The notes under the pieces: generated by a model | Seen by the model: only the letters and a program-made list of their open reading frames with translations | Databases searched by the model: none | Told to the model about the DNA's origin: nothing | In this document: piece by piece, positions 1 through 12,251 of the stretch | Position numbering within the stretch: position 1 is the first letter of the stretch | Layout: each line of letters opens with the position of its first letter | Source of the DNA: Xestospongia muta | Lineage: Eukaryota > Porifera > Demospongiae > Haplosclerida > Petrosiidae | Direction: 5' to 3' | Length of the DNA stretch: 64,000 nt | NCBI GenBank assembly: GCA_963693285.1 | Contig: OY848917.1 | Coordinates: forward strand, 16,306,192 to 16,370,191 | Translations under genes and position numbers: made by a program

Positions 1-374
1 AACAAGAGATCATATTTTGCATTAAAGCTAAACCACAAACTCACTTCCAAATATGCCCAGTCTTTGGTTATTGGTGGAATTTTCTAGACATTGCTTATAT
101 ACTCACAGAGCAGCCCTGAAATTTGTGCACAGTACATTATGTGGCATGATAGATAGACAATCTGACTCTATAATGTGGCATGATAAGATAGACAGACAGT
201 CTGACTCTATAGTAGAGAATAACAAACAAAGAAGACAATCAAATTTCTTCAAGAAAGTCAGTCTGTCTGCTTAAAAACATATACAATCCACTTGATCCAC
301 TTGGGTCTAGACGTAAAATTCATAAATTTGGTAAGTTGTAAAGACTTCTTTGTGGTCTTTAACACAACTAGAAT
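1..374. other. AT-rich non-coding start of window
   Basis: No gene is supported. A short direct repeat containing GACAGACAGTCTGACTC-like text (about 155-215) is the only structure seen. Confidence 0.4.
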
Positions 375-653
375 AATGTATTTCAAGTGCATTTTATTAT
401 GCTTGAAAATTTGAGTCCAGGGTTTAGGTCAAGATTGAGTTCTATTCAATTGATTGCACTAACCAAGACATCTGTTATTGAAGAACAAAAAGAATTATGG
501 TTGACTAATATTTCAACAATGTTTGTATGTCCTTCAAAACTTGCATCATTAAGGGCTGCCCATCCAAACTATTGTAATAACAAACAAATTATTAACTGTC
601 AAATTAGACCACTAACATGCTACACTAATAATAAAATAACACAGACTTCATAA
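375..653 (+). pseudogene. Decayed transposon-like ORF fragment
   Basis: An open frame begins near 375-387 with no convincing start. Its first ~45 residues (LENLSPGFRSRLSSIQLIAL) recall a motif common in uncharacterised, probably transposon-derived proteins of invertebrates, in which a Gly/Glu-Asn-x-x-Pro-x-x-Arg-Ser segment precedes a hydrophobic Ile-Gln-Leu helix. The rest reads as low-complexity sequence. There are no flanking exons or promoter. I take it as a broken remnant. The resemblance is from memory of family patterns and is weak. Confidence 0.3.
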
Positions 654-2929
654 AAGTACATAATCTTTAGCTGTCCACTTTAATAGTCATGAAAAATATA
701 CTATACCTGTACATTGTCTACATCTACTTTGTGTTGTACTTGTATGACATGACTACATCTATTATTACTAAGTAATTTTTGTAAAGGTTTTTGTAAAGGT
801 ATTACTACTAATTCAATGAAGATAAGCAATACAAAATAATTTGATGTACATACAATATAATGTAAGAGAGAGGTAAACAAGATGCAAAGTGAACAGTGGA
901 GCATCTAACAATAATATATCATGTGGCTATTAAGAGTAAGCATTTAAGTTAATGTCACGTCTGTACTTCCATATGACTCACTCAATTGGTTACTCACAAG
1001 TAATTAATAGTCTGTACTTTTCAAGAGACCATCTTTTAAATTATGGAAATAGCATTAAGTATGCCAAGTAGACCTGACCAATATACCAGTACTGATATCA
1101 TACCAACATTTAAATTGTTCAATATTGTGCAAATTATTGAAAATTTAAATACTACATCATTTAAGTTTTAATACAAATTGCCTCTATCAATGACAGGATG
1201 GATGTTTAGTTACTATATTGCTTGATAATACTTCAACTGGACAAGAAGATTATTAGATTTTTTTTTAAATCAAAAAAGAAAATCATTAAGCATTGTTCAA
1301 AATATTACAATTTATAAGAGAAAAGATATTTTTTTATATTGTGATATTTCTTGTTATGAAACAGCTCTAACACCAATGAGATAACATAAACAAAAACGTA
1401 TGATCAATATCTGTACCTATCACAATAACAACACTTAAGAAAACAAACACAAAAGAAATCTACCACTTCAATGAAAGGGAAAATGAATCAATTAATAATT
1501 ATTATTAACAACTTACAACCTGCCATTATCTACAACATCATAAAGAATCCTAGAAGGAACCTGTTCCTATGAGACACAGATCTTTTCACTTAAGTAGTTC
1601 TAAAATCAGTTCAAGTCAGTCTGTGACATTGTTCCTTCATTAAAGCTCTTAAAATGTCTAGTTATGCATCTTCCATATTTGGTAAAGTCTTAGTAGCCAA
1701 ATGTGTTTTTCAGAGAAAACCTTCCACCAATCTGTCCAGAGGCGGACCCTTAATGTTTTTAAAAGTTCCAGAACAAACATTGAATAAAAGTGAACATTTT
1801 TGAAATTAGGAGATCCTTGAAGCTTAATCAAGTATCTTGAGTTTAACAGAAGTCACGGCAGTCAATTTGTTGATATGTTTACTATTAAATAGGAAAGCAA
1901 AGATACTTCTAAGCTGTGCTACCATCAAAGTGTGTAATGCACTGTTGACATGATGAAACACAGACAGATATTGACCACACGGTAAGTTTGTTACCATGCT
2001 ACAACTGTTTTGTCAGTAGATGATGATATGTGGCTTCATTTTTATGTCCTGAAGTTCTAACAGGAACTACTTGTAGGTGTTATTAACTTACAACTTTGTT
2101 GTGTGTATAATAGTAACACATTTATACATTTGATGAACAGGATTAAGCATAGCAATGCAATTCAATATAATTTATACTAAGTAAAAAAGTCAGATATATA
2201 TATATATATATATATATTGCAATTTTCCATGCAAAATCTACTTTTGGGCTTTATAGCCAGCCACATAGAGTGTTCATGTTCACAATTTTTAAATTTCCAA
2301 TCAGTAAACGTACAGTCACTGTTTTTTCCTTTGTCAGTCTTGTTACCATGTTTAATTTCTAAAGAAAATGTAATGTACATAAAATTGATTAAATAAGTTT
2401 ATCTTGCTGTAGTTAACAGTACTCAAAAATATTACTAGAAGACTTTTAATAATACATTATTAACTTGATTAGCCAAATGTATGCAGGAAACAGTCTACTA
2501 AAATTGGTAACTTTAGTACTAATCATTATCATAGCACTATTTAAGAAAATAGTCTAATTATTCATAAGGTGTGTGGACAGTATGCAGGTATATATGATTC
2601 TATTTAAAAAAGAACCCAAAAACACTTCATAATATGAGAATTGTTCAAGCTAGCATAACAAATGCACATTTAAAAGCAACAGCAGTTTACCAGTTATAAA
2701 ATGCACTTAAATTATCAAAGTAGACCTTCCACTTTGGTAGTGTGGATAAAGGGTCACAAAGGTTACAATTGATTACATTTCAATTGATCAATTGGATTCC
2801 ACTACTCAAATTAATTAACATAGGTAGATGGTTTGTATGCTAGTATCTTGCTTGTAAAAAGAAAAAAGTTGTTCATGTTTGTGTGATGGCCCGGTAGGTC
2901 GCGTTTTGAGCCTATCTTAAGATCTAAAC
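654..2929. other. AT-rich intergenic region
   Basis: No coding signal on either strand. It contains a (TA)n microsatellite at about 2193-2216 and A/T-rich low-complexity sequence. Confidence 0.4.
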
Positions 2930-3650
2930 ACTAAACCTTGTCCCTGTTGTAGTCTGGTTCCCATACTCAGTATAAATATGCATGTACGTAAGTTTGATTT
3001 CTCACTGTCACAGTCTAATTCCCATACTAATCATTTTATTAATTAATATAGTCTGATGTCCATACTGCTTACTTTTGTCTCATTTCCATACCACCACTTT
3101 CCTTCCCATTCCTATACCACTTACAATTCATTTCCCTAGTTCACATATAAATGTACATCCTAAGCAAGCAAGTACTACGTCCTCCTCCACCCATCCCAAA
3201 TCCTCAGTCACCAAAAACGATCCTCCCATCAGAACTGCTTCTTCTAAAACTGGTCAAACCAGTCAAACAAGTTCTCCAAAACAGAATACATCTTCAGCAA
3301 CTACTGGTAACACTGGGTTTTAAGTAACTGATATACAGGTACAGTTATATTAGTGTATTTGTCACTATTTTAATATTCTTACTAACTATACATGTACATG
3401 TATGTCTCAATACATGTAGTTATTATATGTGCCTTGTAGTTCTCTCATTATGTGAGTGGGTAGTTATAGTTTGTCAAGATCTAGTCACATGATAGTCACA
3501 TGATCAGGTTGTGTCCATTTCTGTAGGGATTGTCAGAAGTTTATGTTGTTGCTTTACAAGAGGAGAACAAATGTCTTCATACTAATTTAGAATGAGATTT
3601 TTGCCCAATGGAAGGGTGTGTTAAACAATTAAAAGGAAAATTAAAATTAT
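2930..3650. repeat. Local duplicated block, copy 1
   Basis: Closely similar to 5095-5650, with shared stretches such as CATTTCCCTAGTTCACATAT, AACTACTGGTAACACTGGGT and the 3515-3640 segment. An 82-codon Ser/Thr/Pro-rich open frame (3075-3323) lies inside it but is interrupted by a stop in the second copy, so it is probably not a conserved gene. The copies are about 2.1 kb apart in direct orientation. Confidence 0.7.
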
Positions 3651-3763
3651 ATGAAAATGGCAAAGAACTGTCAGAATTTGTAAATTTGGTGTGGTAGTTA
3701 AAATGCAATCTACATTCGTCATCTGTTGTGTTTTACTATGAACCATTAAAATAGTATTAATCC

Positions 3764-3810
3764 CTCTCTCTCTGTCTGTCCCTGTCTGTCTCTGTCTGTC
3801 TCTGTCTGTT

Positions 3811-3853
<43 letters not shown>
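3764..3853. repeat. TCTG/TC microsatellite
   Basis: A TCTCTGTCTG-type tract passes into a long pure TC run. It explains the Arg/Glu-rich antisense open frame here, which is not a gene. Confidence 0.9.
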
Positions 3854-3856
<3 letters not shown>

Positions 3857-5094
3857 CACCTGTCCAGTTCCAAGGGATATGGTTTATATTTCCCATTGTC
3901 AAATATCCATCTTTATATATACCAATACACTATTATATACACTATTAACTGTAGAGTATTACACTGTCGAAAACGTCCTACAGCCTTTACAAATATAGTG
4001 TTATTTCTCTCCTAGTTAATGTACTGGTAGATCTGAGTCCAAGGAACTAGCGGCCCATGATAGCTGTTTCCTATATACATGCACTAGTTTCACTAATTTG
4101 TAATATATATTGATACAGATATATTGTAACAGAAAATGATTTTGAGACATCTAAAGTGACTAGTTTGGGAATTTTTAAAAGAAATATTGTTGTATGAAAT
4201 TTGTATGTAACAAAATCTCTATGGAGTTAGAGCAATAGGTTCTTGTTAAGTAGTATTAATATTACTCTTCCTAAATATTGCATTTAATTTTTTATAATTA
4301 TAACAATCTCCCCTTGTTTTACTAGTACATGTGAATTAATGAATTTCTTCTGTTTTTACAGACTTTAGCAAAATTTCCAAACACAGACTATATTATTAAG
4401 AGCCTACATAGCTATCTTTATATCTAACCAATGAGGCAAGGTTGTAGGTTTCAGAGGTCATGTGAAATGACCTCTGAACTCTTACAATGAGAGACATGTG
4501 TATTCTCTACTTATATACTTGAAATTTTCTATCAGTTATGTGACTATTGACTTCAACAATTTTATTTTTATTGACTTTTTCTGCTATTTCCATGCCACAC
4601 TGTCAGAATTAAAATATAGATGTGCACTCTTATTTTACACCATCCTTAATTGCTATTAACTCTCATTAGATAATACTTGCTGTTAAGTACATGTACTAAT
4701 GTTCATTAATTGAAATTGTTATTTTCTTTTGTCTTTATTTATTCATTTCACTTATGTTTATCCATATATAATCTCCATTCATCCATTTTATATTTCATTC
4801 ATCCATAGATACACTTACATATAAGTATCCAGTCACTACTAAATCTGCTGTCACTTATAATAATCCTACTATTAATGTTAAGTACAATACTGTATTGCAA
4901 AATCGGATACAGAAGCCACACCCACTGATTCTGAATAATTGTTTTGTCGGCTTAGTGCAGATTTCTTTAATCCTGTCAAAGTTAAATCTAATGTTCCAAT
5001 AGGAAGATCATCTAAAAGGTAACATTTATATTGGTCTCATGCCCAATATTATATAGACTGATTCCTGTACCTCATTACTATATTGTTGGATTCC
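3854..5094. other. AT-rich non-coding region
   Basis: No gene seen. A small hairpin at 4451-4477 has 11-bp arms (TCAGAGGTCAT / ATGACCTCTGA) around a 5-base loop. Confidence 0.4.
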
Positions 5095-5650
5095 TATATC
5101 CAGCACGGTCATAATCCTATACCTTGCCCTCGTTATAGTCTGATTCCCATACTGTTAATGTTGTGAACTAATGTAGTCTGATACCCATACTACATACATT
5201 GGTCCCATTTTCATACAGCCATTTTTCTTCTCATTCCCATATCACTTACAATTCATTTCCCTAGTTCACATATACAATTACATCCTAAACAAGCAAATAC
5301 TACTTCTTCCTCTACCCTTCCCAAATCTTCTAAATACCATCCTTCCATCACATCTATTTCTTCTAAAACTGATCAGACCAGTCAAACAAGTTCTGCAGAG
5401 TAGAATACATCTACCAACTACTGGTAACACTGGGTTTTCAGTAACTGATATACAGATATAGTTATATTAGTGTCTTTGACACCATTTTAATATTCTTATT
5501 AACTATACAGCCATTTCTGTAAGGATTGTTTGAAGTTTATGTAGTCGCTTTACAAGAGGATAACAAATGGCTCCAAAACAAATATAGAACGAGTCTCTGC
5601 TTAAAGGGAGGGGTGTGTCAACTGATTAGAAGAAAATTAATTCATGAATC
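5095..5650. repeat. Local duplicated block, copy 2
   Basis: Direct-orientation partner of 2930-3650, diverged and shorter (it lacks about 130 bp after the ACACTGGGTTTT segment). It is followed at about 5645-5725 by several short repeats of TCCATTCAACAT. Confidence 0.7.
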
Positions 5651-5725
5651 CATTTAACATACCATACATCCATTCAACATATTATATGTCCATTCAACAT
5701 AATGCATGCATCCATTCAACATCAC

Positions 5726-6155
5726 ACTTGACAATTTAGCTCCCATCTGTACCACCCTCTGACAAGAGACTAAAAGACCTAGAAGAGAAAAGATACATTT
5801 TTATCTAGAGGTTAATGACTCAGACCTGGACACCAAGGACCGAGAAATTGTAGAATGTAAAAATCATACCATAACTAGAGAAGTTGAAATAATAGAGAAC
5901 ATTCAGAACTGAACAAAGCAGAAGTGCCTCTGAAGTAAGTTAATATCAAATTGTGTCTATCTGGACATATCATGTACTAGTGTGTGTTCATTTATCATTT
6001 GAATCATGATCCATCCATTGATCACATATAAATTAGATGTCATTTTATTTATCTATTAATCATATATGTCAAAAAAGTACAAGATGACTAACTGTCAACA
6101 AAACTAAAGGATGACTAACTATAACTAAAATGAAAATATAGACTACACTACAGTC
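5726..6155. other. Non-coding spacer
   Basis: No gene seen. Its end (6111-6147) is shared with the sequence just 3' of the lipase gene (about 10237-10274), which marks the common ancestral flank. Confidence 0.4.
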
Positions 6156-6169
6156 TACATGCTACAATG

Positions 6170-6525
6170 TTAAACACAGCTGCATTGCCGTTTGCAATCT
6201 TTGCAACTTTTTAACTGGTCAATGTAGTATTTTATGCTATGACCAGCAGCACTTGGAAGAAAATACACATTTAATGGTTTATATAGATCAACCCATGAAC
6301 CTAGTGTTGTAGCATAACCACCGGAAACACTATCACCATCAATAGTGATAACATATGAAGACATAGCATGAAAATAGTCTGAAAATTTCTTGTCACACGT
6401 TGGTGGGCATCCATAAACATACATAATTGGGTGTAATTGTTGATATTTTTTAGAGAGACGATAGGTTATTATAGATGCCAAAGCATCTCCAAGACTATGT
6501 CCTGTTATAAAGAGCTTTCTTTTGC
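6170..6525 (-). pseudogene. Detached 3' part of a class-3 lipase-like gene
   Basis: Reading on the minus strand from 6525, the frame encodes the nucleophile-elbow region (GHSLGDALASII) and continues through the C-terminal lipase region to a stop at 6170. It holds an Asp-containing segment (ITIDGDSVSGG) and a His in AAGHSIKYY, the places where the catalytic Asp and His of class-3 lipases are expected. Bases 6401-6525 are nearly identical (about three changes) to 10275-10399 in the main gene. Sequence 5' of 6525 is unrelated, so there is no promoter, signal peptide or N-terminal part. The elbow Gly after Leu-Gly is changed to Asp relative to the main gene. It is either a duplication remnant or a 3' exon displaced by rearrangement. 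Confidence 0.75.
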
Positions 6526-6774
6526 TTGAAGTTATGGTCAGAAGAATTTATAATAGGAGACATATGAATGCAACTGACATCTCTTGAAAATTCAGAGGAA
6601 TTTATAAGAGGAGACATAGGAATGCCACTGAAAATAGTAAGCTCTGTACTAGCTATTTTATAAGAATAAAAATACATAAGCACATGTTATAAATGGAAAT
6701 TTGAAATAAGAAATGTCTAATAAAAATTAGAAATGGCACACGAGCCAAGAATGGAATAGGGAATGTAGGAATTA

Positions 6775-7219
6775 CATAGGAGGCTGAAGGGGGGGGCTGG
6801 AGGGGCTAGAGCCCCCCCAATATTTAGTAAGAGGGGGCTCAGTCCCCCCCAAATTTTTATTGCTTGCTACTTACCCCACCAAAAAAATCTAAGTTAATCT
6901 TATTGGTATTGATGAAATTGTCAAAAGTTTTGACGTATTTGCAGGCCACAATGACGGAAAAACGGCTTAACAATTGTCTGGTCCTTCATGTACACAAATG
7001 CATAACTAATGAGTGCGATCTTGTTGAAATAGCTAAGGAATTTATTATGGTAAATGATGAGTGAAGGAAATACTTTGGTACATTTTAAATTAATGTTGGT
7101 AATGCTGATTGTGATTATATCAAACATAGTTTCTGCATTATGAGTACATTCGTATCTGCATATTCATCACATAGTTATGGTGTGAGTCCCCCAAAATATA
7201 AATGCCTCATCCACCTATG
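6775..7219 (+). mobile_element. hAT-derived short element, copy 1
   Basis: A 445-bp element starting CATAGGAGGCTG and ending in the imperfect inverse CAGCC-like end ..CCACCTATG. It is flanked by a perfect 5-bp direct repeat AATTA (6770-6774 and 7220-7224). Inside (about 6945-7064) an open frame reads TMTEKRLNNCLVLHVHK and onward, resembling the C-terminal dimerisation region of hAT transposases. It is a non-autonomous or truncated element. A G-run/C-run pair near the left end (about 6790-6850) can form a hairpin. Confidence 0.75.
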
Positions 7220-7224
7220 AATTA

Positions 7225-8039
7225 GAACTCACCAACTTGGTCGTTAATTGGAATTGGAACCCATCAATTGGGTCTTAATTGGAATTTTCAAATACGCGAA
7301 AGTGCACGGAAGAATTTGGAAATAGGAATTGGTATGTCATACTGCGGCTTCGTTAAATTTTGAGTTGCCACGTGACAAACGGCTGACTTCTCAGGGCGAA
7401 AGATGTTATTCGTTAAATCCTCGAAGGTGCAAACTTTGAAGAATGTCGAAGGTATACATTGAAATGTATAGAGTTTTATAATTTGCTACTTTCTTGTAGC
7501 ACTAGACTTGTAGCACTGTAACCAAACTTTATACATAAAATGTGCGTTTGCAAGCTGAATTGATTGGTGCAAGTCCCATGTGGATAGCACATAAAACCAC
7601 AAATTTATTTACATGTCTAGATGGCTCTTCTTAACTCTGACAAACTATAGGAACAACCTTATTGCCATTTATTTATTGTTACTACTAAAATCAAATAAAT
7701 GTATTAAAATGAATAAGTGACCTGATCTGCAAGAAAACAAGCCTATAGGATGGCATTTCTGTACAAAAATGTGATACCAGGTTATAAACTTCATCTTAAC
7801 AAGCTTTCTGCAACCTCTTTCAGAATTACCTACTCAGATTAGCAACAACCTAAAAATAGTGAAAATGGAGAGAGTAATTCAATCCGAGTAGCCACAACTT
7901 GATTTAAAATTACAAACAATAGCAAATTTTTGTCAATAAATTACACCAAGTAGAGATAGTTTCGTTAGGTAATAGTCCCTGCATAAGCAAACTGTTGTAT
8001 ACTATATAGTAAACCTAATAAAGCTAATGTATTTGCCAA
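7225..8039. other. Spacer with a small CpG-containing patch
   Basis: Mostly AT-rich. At about 7300-7470 base composition rises, CpGs appear and a CACGTG E-box lies near 7369. An ATG there opens a 16-codon frame ending at a GTATAC donor-like site (about 7404-7452). This could be a promoter plus first exon, but no continuation was found. Confidence 0.25.
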
Positions 8040-8570
8040 CTCCCTAATTGTATATGTCTGATGTCTAAATTAAGTAATGAAATTGTATATATTTCATATT
8101 GTCCCTATAAAATTATGCACAATTATATTATCCATACATTACATTCACTGTATAAACAAAGTAGTGCACCAATAATTGTTCGTTTCTTACTTGTTATTGT
8201 TATAATTTTCAAATGTTAGTTTTGGCATTGCAGCAATAAAAAACAACAAATTAAATTTGCAGTGTAATATACTAAAACTACTAACATAGATTATTTATTG
8301 TTGAATAAAGACTAACAGATATATTTCTCTAATTAGATTGTAGATATATCGTAGATATAATATATGTTATCATGAGTGAATAGCTGTGAATGTATCTAAA
8401 GGTTGCTAGATTTTAAAGATTTTAAAAATTATTGGAATTATTTTTTATAAGTAACCAAACAGTTACTTCTCTAGTAACTTAGTTGTACATGAGCTAACTC
8501 TGCAGTATTGAGCTACCAAAAAATGTACCGCCTGTAAACATGAGGAGCAGTATGTAATTATTAAAAGTTA
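8040..8570. repeat. Tandem duplication, unit 1
   Basis: Matches about 9090-9690 in direct orientation, offset about 1.1 kb (for example TTATCCATACATTACATTCA and ATAATTGTTCGTTTCTTACT in both). No protein-coding content is shared convincingly. Confidence 0.7.
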
Positions 8571-9089
8571 AAGCAGGACCACACATTTCAACAATCTAGC
8601 AAAATTAGCACCCATATTTCAACAATGTTAGTATAGTTACTTTTATGAAAAACCAACAGTACATAATACCCACCTAAAAATGATAGTTTCTGCAAGAACG
8701 TAACAAGTTGTCACATGTGTGAGCGTTGTCATTATGAGAGTTTGATTGAATTATTGTAGGTATAGAGAAGATCTTTTGATTTTAACTTGATTACAAATCA
8801 ATTATGTAATGAGTAAGCAACCAATATTCGGCAATCATGATATTCAGACACGTACGTAGTACATATAGCATTAAATAAACTGATGCATACAATGTAGTTC
8901 ATCAATTGGTAAAACACTTCATTGGCTGAACCAACAATTTCATTGCTCTGATTCGTCACATGAATCATAAAGATGTGAACTTTGGACATGTTTATGAGGA
9001 GTCAAAAATATATTGTTGTGTACCTAAACATTTTAACCATTGATGTATTGCTTAATCATCGCTCAAATAAAATTCCTATGGAAAGTAAC

Positions 9090-9690
9090 TGTTGTACATT
9101 ATAATAACAAACAATTTATTACATTTCCCAATTTATATATCTGATGTCTATGTTAAAAATGAACATGCTTACATTTCATATTGTTCTTATAAAATTATGC
9201 ACATTTATATTATCCATACATTACATTCACTGTATAAACAAAATAGTGCACCAATAATTGTTCGTTTCTTACTTGTTATTGTAATATTTCTCAGTCGTGT
9301 ATATAAACATACATCTCTACTCAAAATGTTAGTTTTGGCATACAGCAATAACACTGCTCATTAAAACAACAAATCAGGTTTTAATGTGTATAATTCATTA
9401 AAACTAATAACAGCTTATTTACAGTTAAGTAAAGACTAACATATATATTTCTCTAACTAGATTATAGATATAATATATGTTATCATGAACACAGTCCTTA
9501 GTTGTGTATTCATCTCAAGGTTGATAGATTTAATAGATTTTAAAAAATATTGGTATCATTTTTAGCAAGAAACCTAACAGTTACTTCTGTAGTAACTTAC
9601 CTGTCTATGAACTATATCAGTGGTATTGAGGTATCAAAGCACCTACAGTAAATAAGAGGAGTATGATGTAATTATTTAAAGGCCAAAGCA
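9090..9690. repeat. Tandem duplication, unit 2
   Basis: Partner of 8040-8570. The 90-codon open frame here lies in AT-rich repeat sequence and is not preserved in unit 1. Confidence 0.65.
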
Positions 9691-9965
9691 GCATTGGACG
9701 ATCTTCATTTCAGGAAATATAGAGGCTTCTTTGTTGGAAGATGTGTCAAGTTTATAGCAGTTGTCAAGAAGTGCATTTACAAGGTTCTCTTTTAGGTACA
9801 GATTTAAGTGTGTGTGAAAATTTTACTGCCAAATTAAAATGTTATAGCGTGTTTCATAGATTAACTGATGACATTGTGATTCAATGAAACTTCATTTAAC
9901 ACAAATATGTTTCATTTAGGTGAGTGTAATCAGCACTATTGAGCTTTTCGACAAGATCCTTATCT
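9691..9965. repeat. Dispersed repeat, copy 1
   Basis: Similar in the same orientation to about 13270-13510 (shared elements include TTTATAGCA, CTCTTTTAGRTAYAGATTTA and CATAGATTAACTGATGA). Unclassified. Confidence 0.55.
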
Positions 9966-10241
9966 CACATCCAACAACCTAATCTCATACTTCTGGTGTT
10001 GTGATTAATTTATTATTAAATAATGGAGAAACAGCACTCTTTAACTGTATGTAGTGAAAACATGGAAGTGTACTTCTTAATCATAGGTATCATTTAAAAG
10101 CATATAATAATCTCTAATATATACATTGATTTCTTCACTCTGTAGCTAACTCGTTTAAAGTATGACCCTCTTGTTCTTGCCAATAATGAATATATAATAT
10201 TTTGAATGAATGTTATTTTTGTTAAAATAGGTACAAAATGA

Positions 10242-12206
10242 CTAACTATAACTAAAATGAAAATATAGACTACATGGTGGGCATCCATAAACATACATAA
10301 TCGGGTGTAATTGTTGATATTTTTTAGAGAGACGATAGGTTATTATAGATGCCAAAGCACCTCCAAGACTATGTCCTGTTATAAAGAGCTTCCTTTTGCC
10401 AACATGTCGTTTAACATAATTTTCAATAGAAGTATAAACAGCATTGGATGCATCAACAAAACCTCCATGACAATATACTTGACTGTTGGCAACTGCTTTT
10501 TTTAAAAAGTGGGCATCAGTCAAAATATTTTTAGCAGAATAAATATTTGTACCTCTAAATGCAACAACCAGTGTAGTATCATTAGAGGCTATAAAACCAT
10601 TTGTGTCAGTCTGACGATCATAAATCTGTAGCTTAGCTTCCAAATTATATTTCTTCACGTCTTGCATGACTTTGCTGTATGGCTTGTAAGCTAACTCAGA
10701 CAGATATGAAAATGTAAGAGCATCTTGTATGTTATATCCTGGAATAAATTTTGGAATAGGTTTAGCAGGAGTGGCAGATACTGTTGCTTGAATAACACTA
10801 GAAGCGAATCCTATTTGTTGATAAGCCATATTTATCCAGTCAAAAATGGGTCCCACATAGCTCACTATTGTTGTACCTGCCTTCTCTTCTTTAATATAAC
10901 TGAATTTTGTTTCTTTGACATAACCCGGACCAACCCATTGCCTTCTCAGATAACCTTTTGGACCATAAGAGAGATCAGACCTAAAAATATAAATGTTATA
11001 TCAATTAATTTTGTTCAGAGTCTAAATTTTGTCATTACTTTATTTTATTCAATATAACTTTAATATAATATTAACCTACATTTTTGGATAATACAATCCC
11101 AGCCAAGCCCACCTCCCAGAAAGAGCTGACTTAGTATTAACAACTGGGTACACATATGTGTAACTATAATCAAGTGTGATTGTAAGAGTGATTTTGCTTG
11201 GCTCTCTAGCACTTATAGCCTGTGTTAATGTTGGTTTGCTCCCAAGATGAGGATACAGAAGTTTTGGCTCAAGTTGATCATCTAATTGTAGACCTGGTTT
11301 CTTTATATAATCAGGAAGATTATCTTGTTCCAATATGGGAAGAAGCAGCTGTTGCTCTTGCCAATCAAACTGGAACCACAGCTTGTTCAGGTCTTCTTGA
11401 GAATACTGAACTGATTCGAATGGGTTCTTGTTAGTATTCGAGGTTTCCACTGCAGTTTCCAGAGACAAAAGAAAGGCCTGCAGTTTAGGCTCAAGTGTAG
11501 ACGTATACTCGGTCTCTTCAGCTGTTTTTGCTGAAGATTCGTCATTTTCATATATTTCAACTGCAGGGGAATGAACTACACCATGGAGTATGTTGGTGAC
11601 TGTATCCACACGCTTATAACTGCCTTTGAAAATACGTAATTCAAACTTTTCAAAGCGCTTACGAGATTTCATTCCAGCTGTGGTGCTAAGTTTTCCAACT
11701 TTATATGAACCCTGAGCTGTTTTTCGAAGCCATTGGTAGGCCAAGTAATTTTTGTCATTGTCACCAACTCTGTATATTCCCACCCAGTAATCATTTGTAT
11801 CAGGAGTCTTGTCAAGATGCCAATGCATAGTGGGGTAATAATACAGGTAACTGTAATATGAATAGAGCTCAATGTTGTCATAGACTTTTGTGCTATAGGT
11901 TCTTGCAGTTTCAAAGTCATCTGTCTCCTCATCAGCTTCAGATTCCAGCCTATTCATTGCTTCATTCAGGCTTTCAAAGAATTCAAGCCTGTCCTTGTGA
12001 TTTAGTTGTCTCCAACCAGAGATAAGTGTTTGAATCTTGTCTGCAACAGACATCAGGTCAAAACTAGCTTCTGGTGATGGCACAGATAGAAAATAATCAT
12101 CTTCAAATAATTTTTCAAAGGAAGGATGGCGTACAAACTTGGCACTGTTACATCTTGTGCAGAAGATTGCTACAACAATCAATGGTAGTTGCCAGAAATG
12201 TGCCAT
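10242..12206 (-). CDS. Secreted class-3 lipase-like protein with two SKICH-like domains, C-terminus lost
   Basis: Two exons. Exon 1 runs 12206-11080 and exon 2 runs 10980-10242, joined in phase 2 across a 97-bp intron (donor GTAGGT, acceptor TTTTTAG), giving about 621 residues. The start is chosen because a signal peptide follows (MAHFWQLPLIVVAIFC) and a TATA box lies ~40 bp upstream. Residues ~110-230 contain WVGIYRVGDNDKNYLAYQW and a second, similar WAWLGLYY...YLRRQW segment spans the exon junction. Both resemble SKICH-type beta-sandwich domains. The lipase part has VVAFRGTN (oxyanion region) and the elbow GHSLGGALAS with the nucleophile Ser. The frame then ends after YGCPP with a short unrelated tail (CSLYFHFSYS), so the segment carrying catalytic Asp/His, present at 6170-6400, is missing here. 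Unless splicing reaches that segment, the enzyme should be inactive. The family call is from motifs only. Confidence 0.8.
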
Positions 12207-12243
12207 ATTGATTGACAGGATAATGGGTACAATAATTGCAGTC

Positions 12244-12251
12244 TATTTATA
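12244..12251 (-). promoter_or_regulatory. TATA box of the lipase-like gene
   Basis: TATAAATA on the minus strand, about 38 bp upstream of the ATG at 12206. Position and sequence fit a core promoter with a short leader. Confidence 0.6.

Noticed and set aside
3621..3902. Antisense frame rich in Arg/Glu/Asp repeats
   Set aside because: It is the translation of the TCTG/TC microsatellite, not a protein gene.
4451..4477. Hairpin containing AGGTCA and its inverse
   Set aside because: It resembles paired nuclear-receptor half-sites, but the spacing is not a usual one and no gene start is near.
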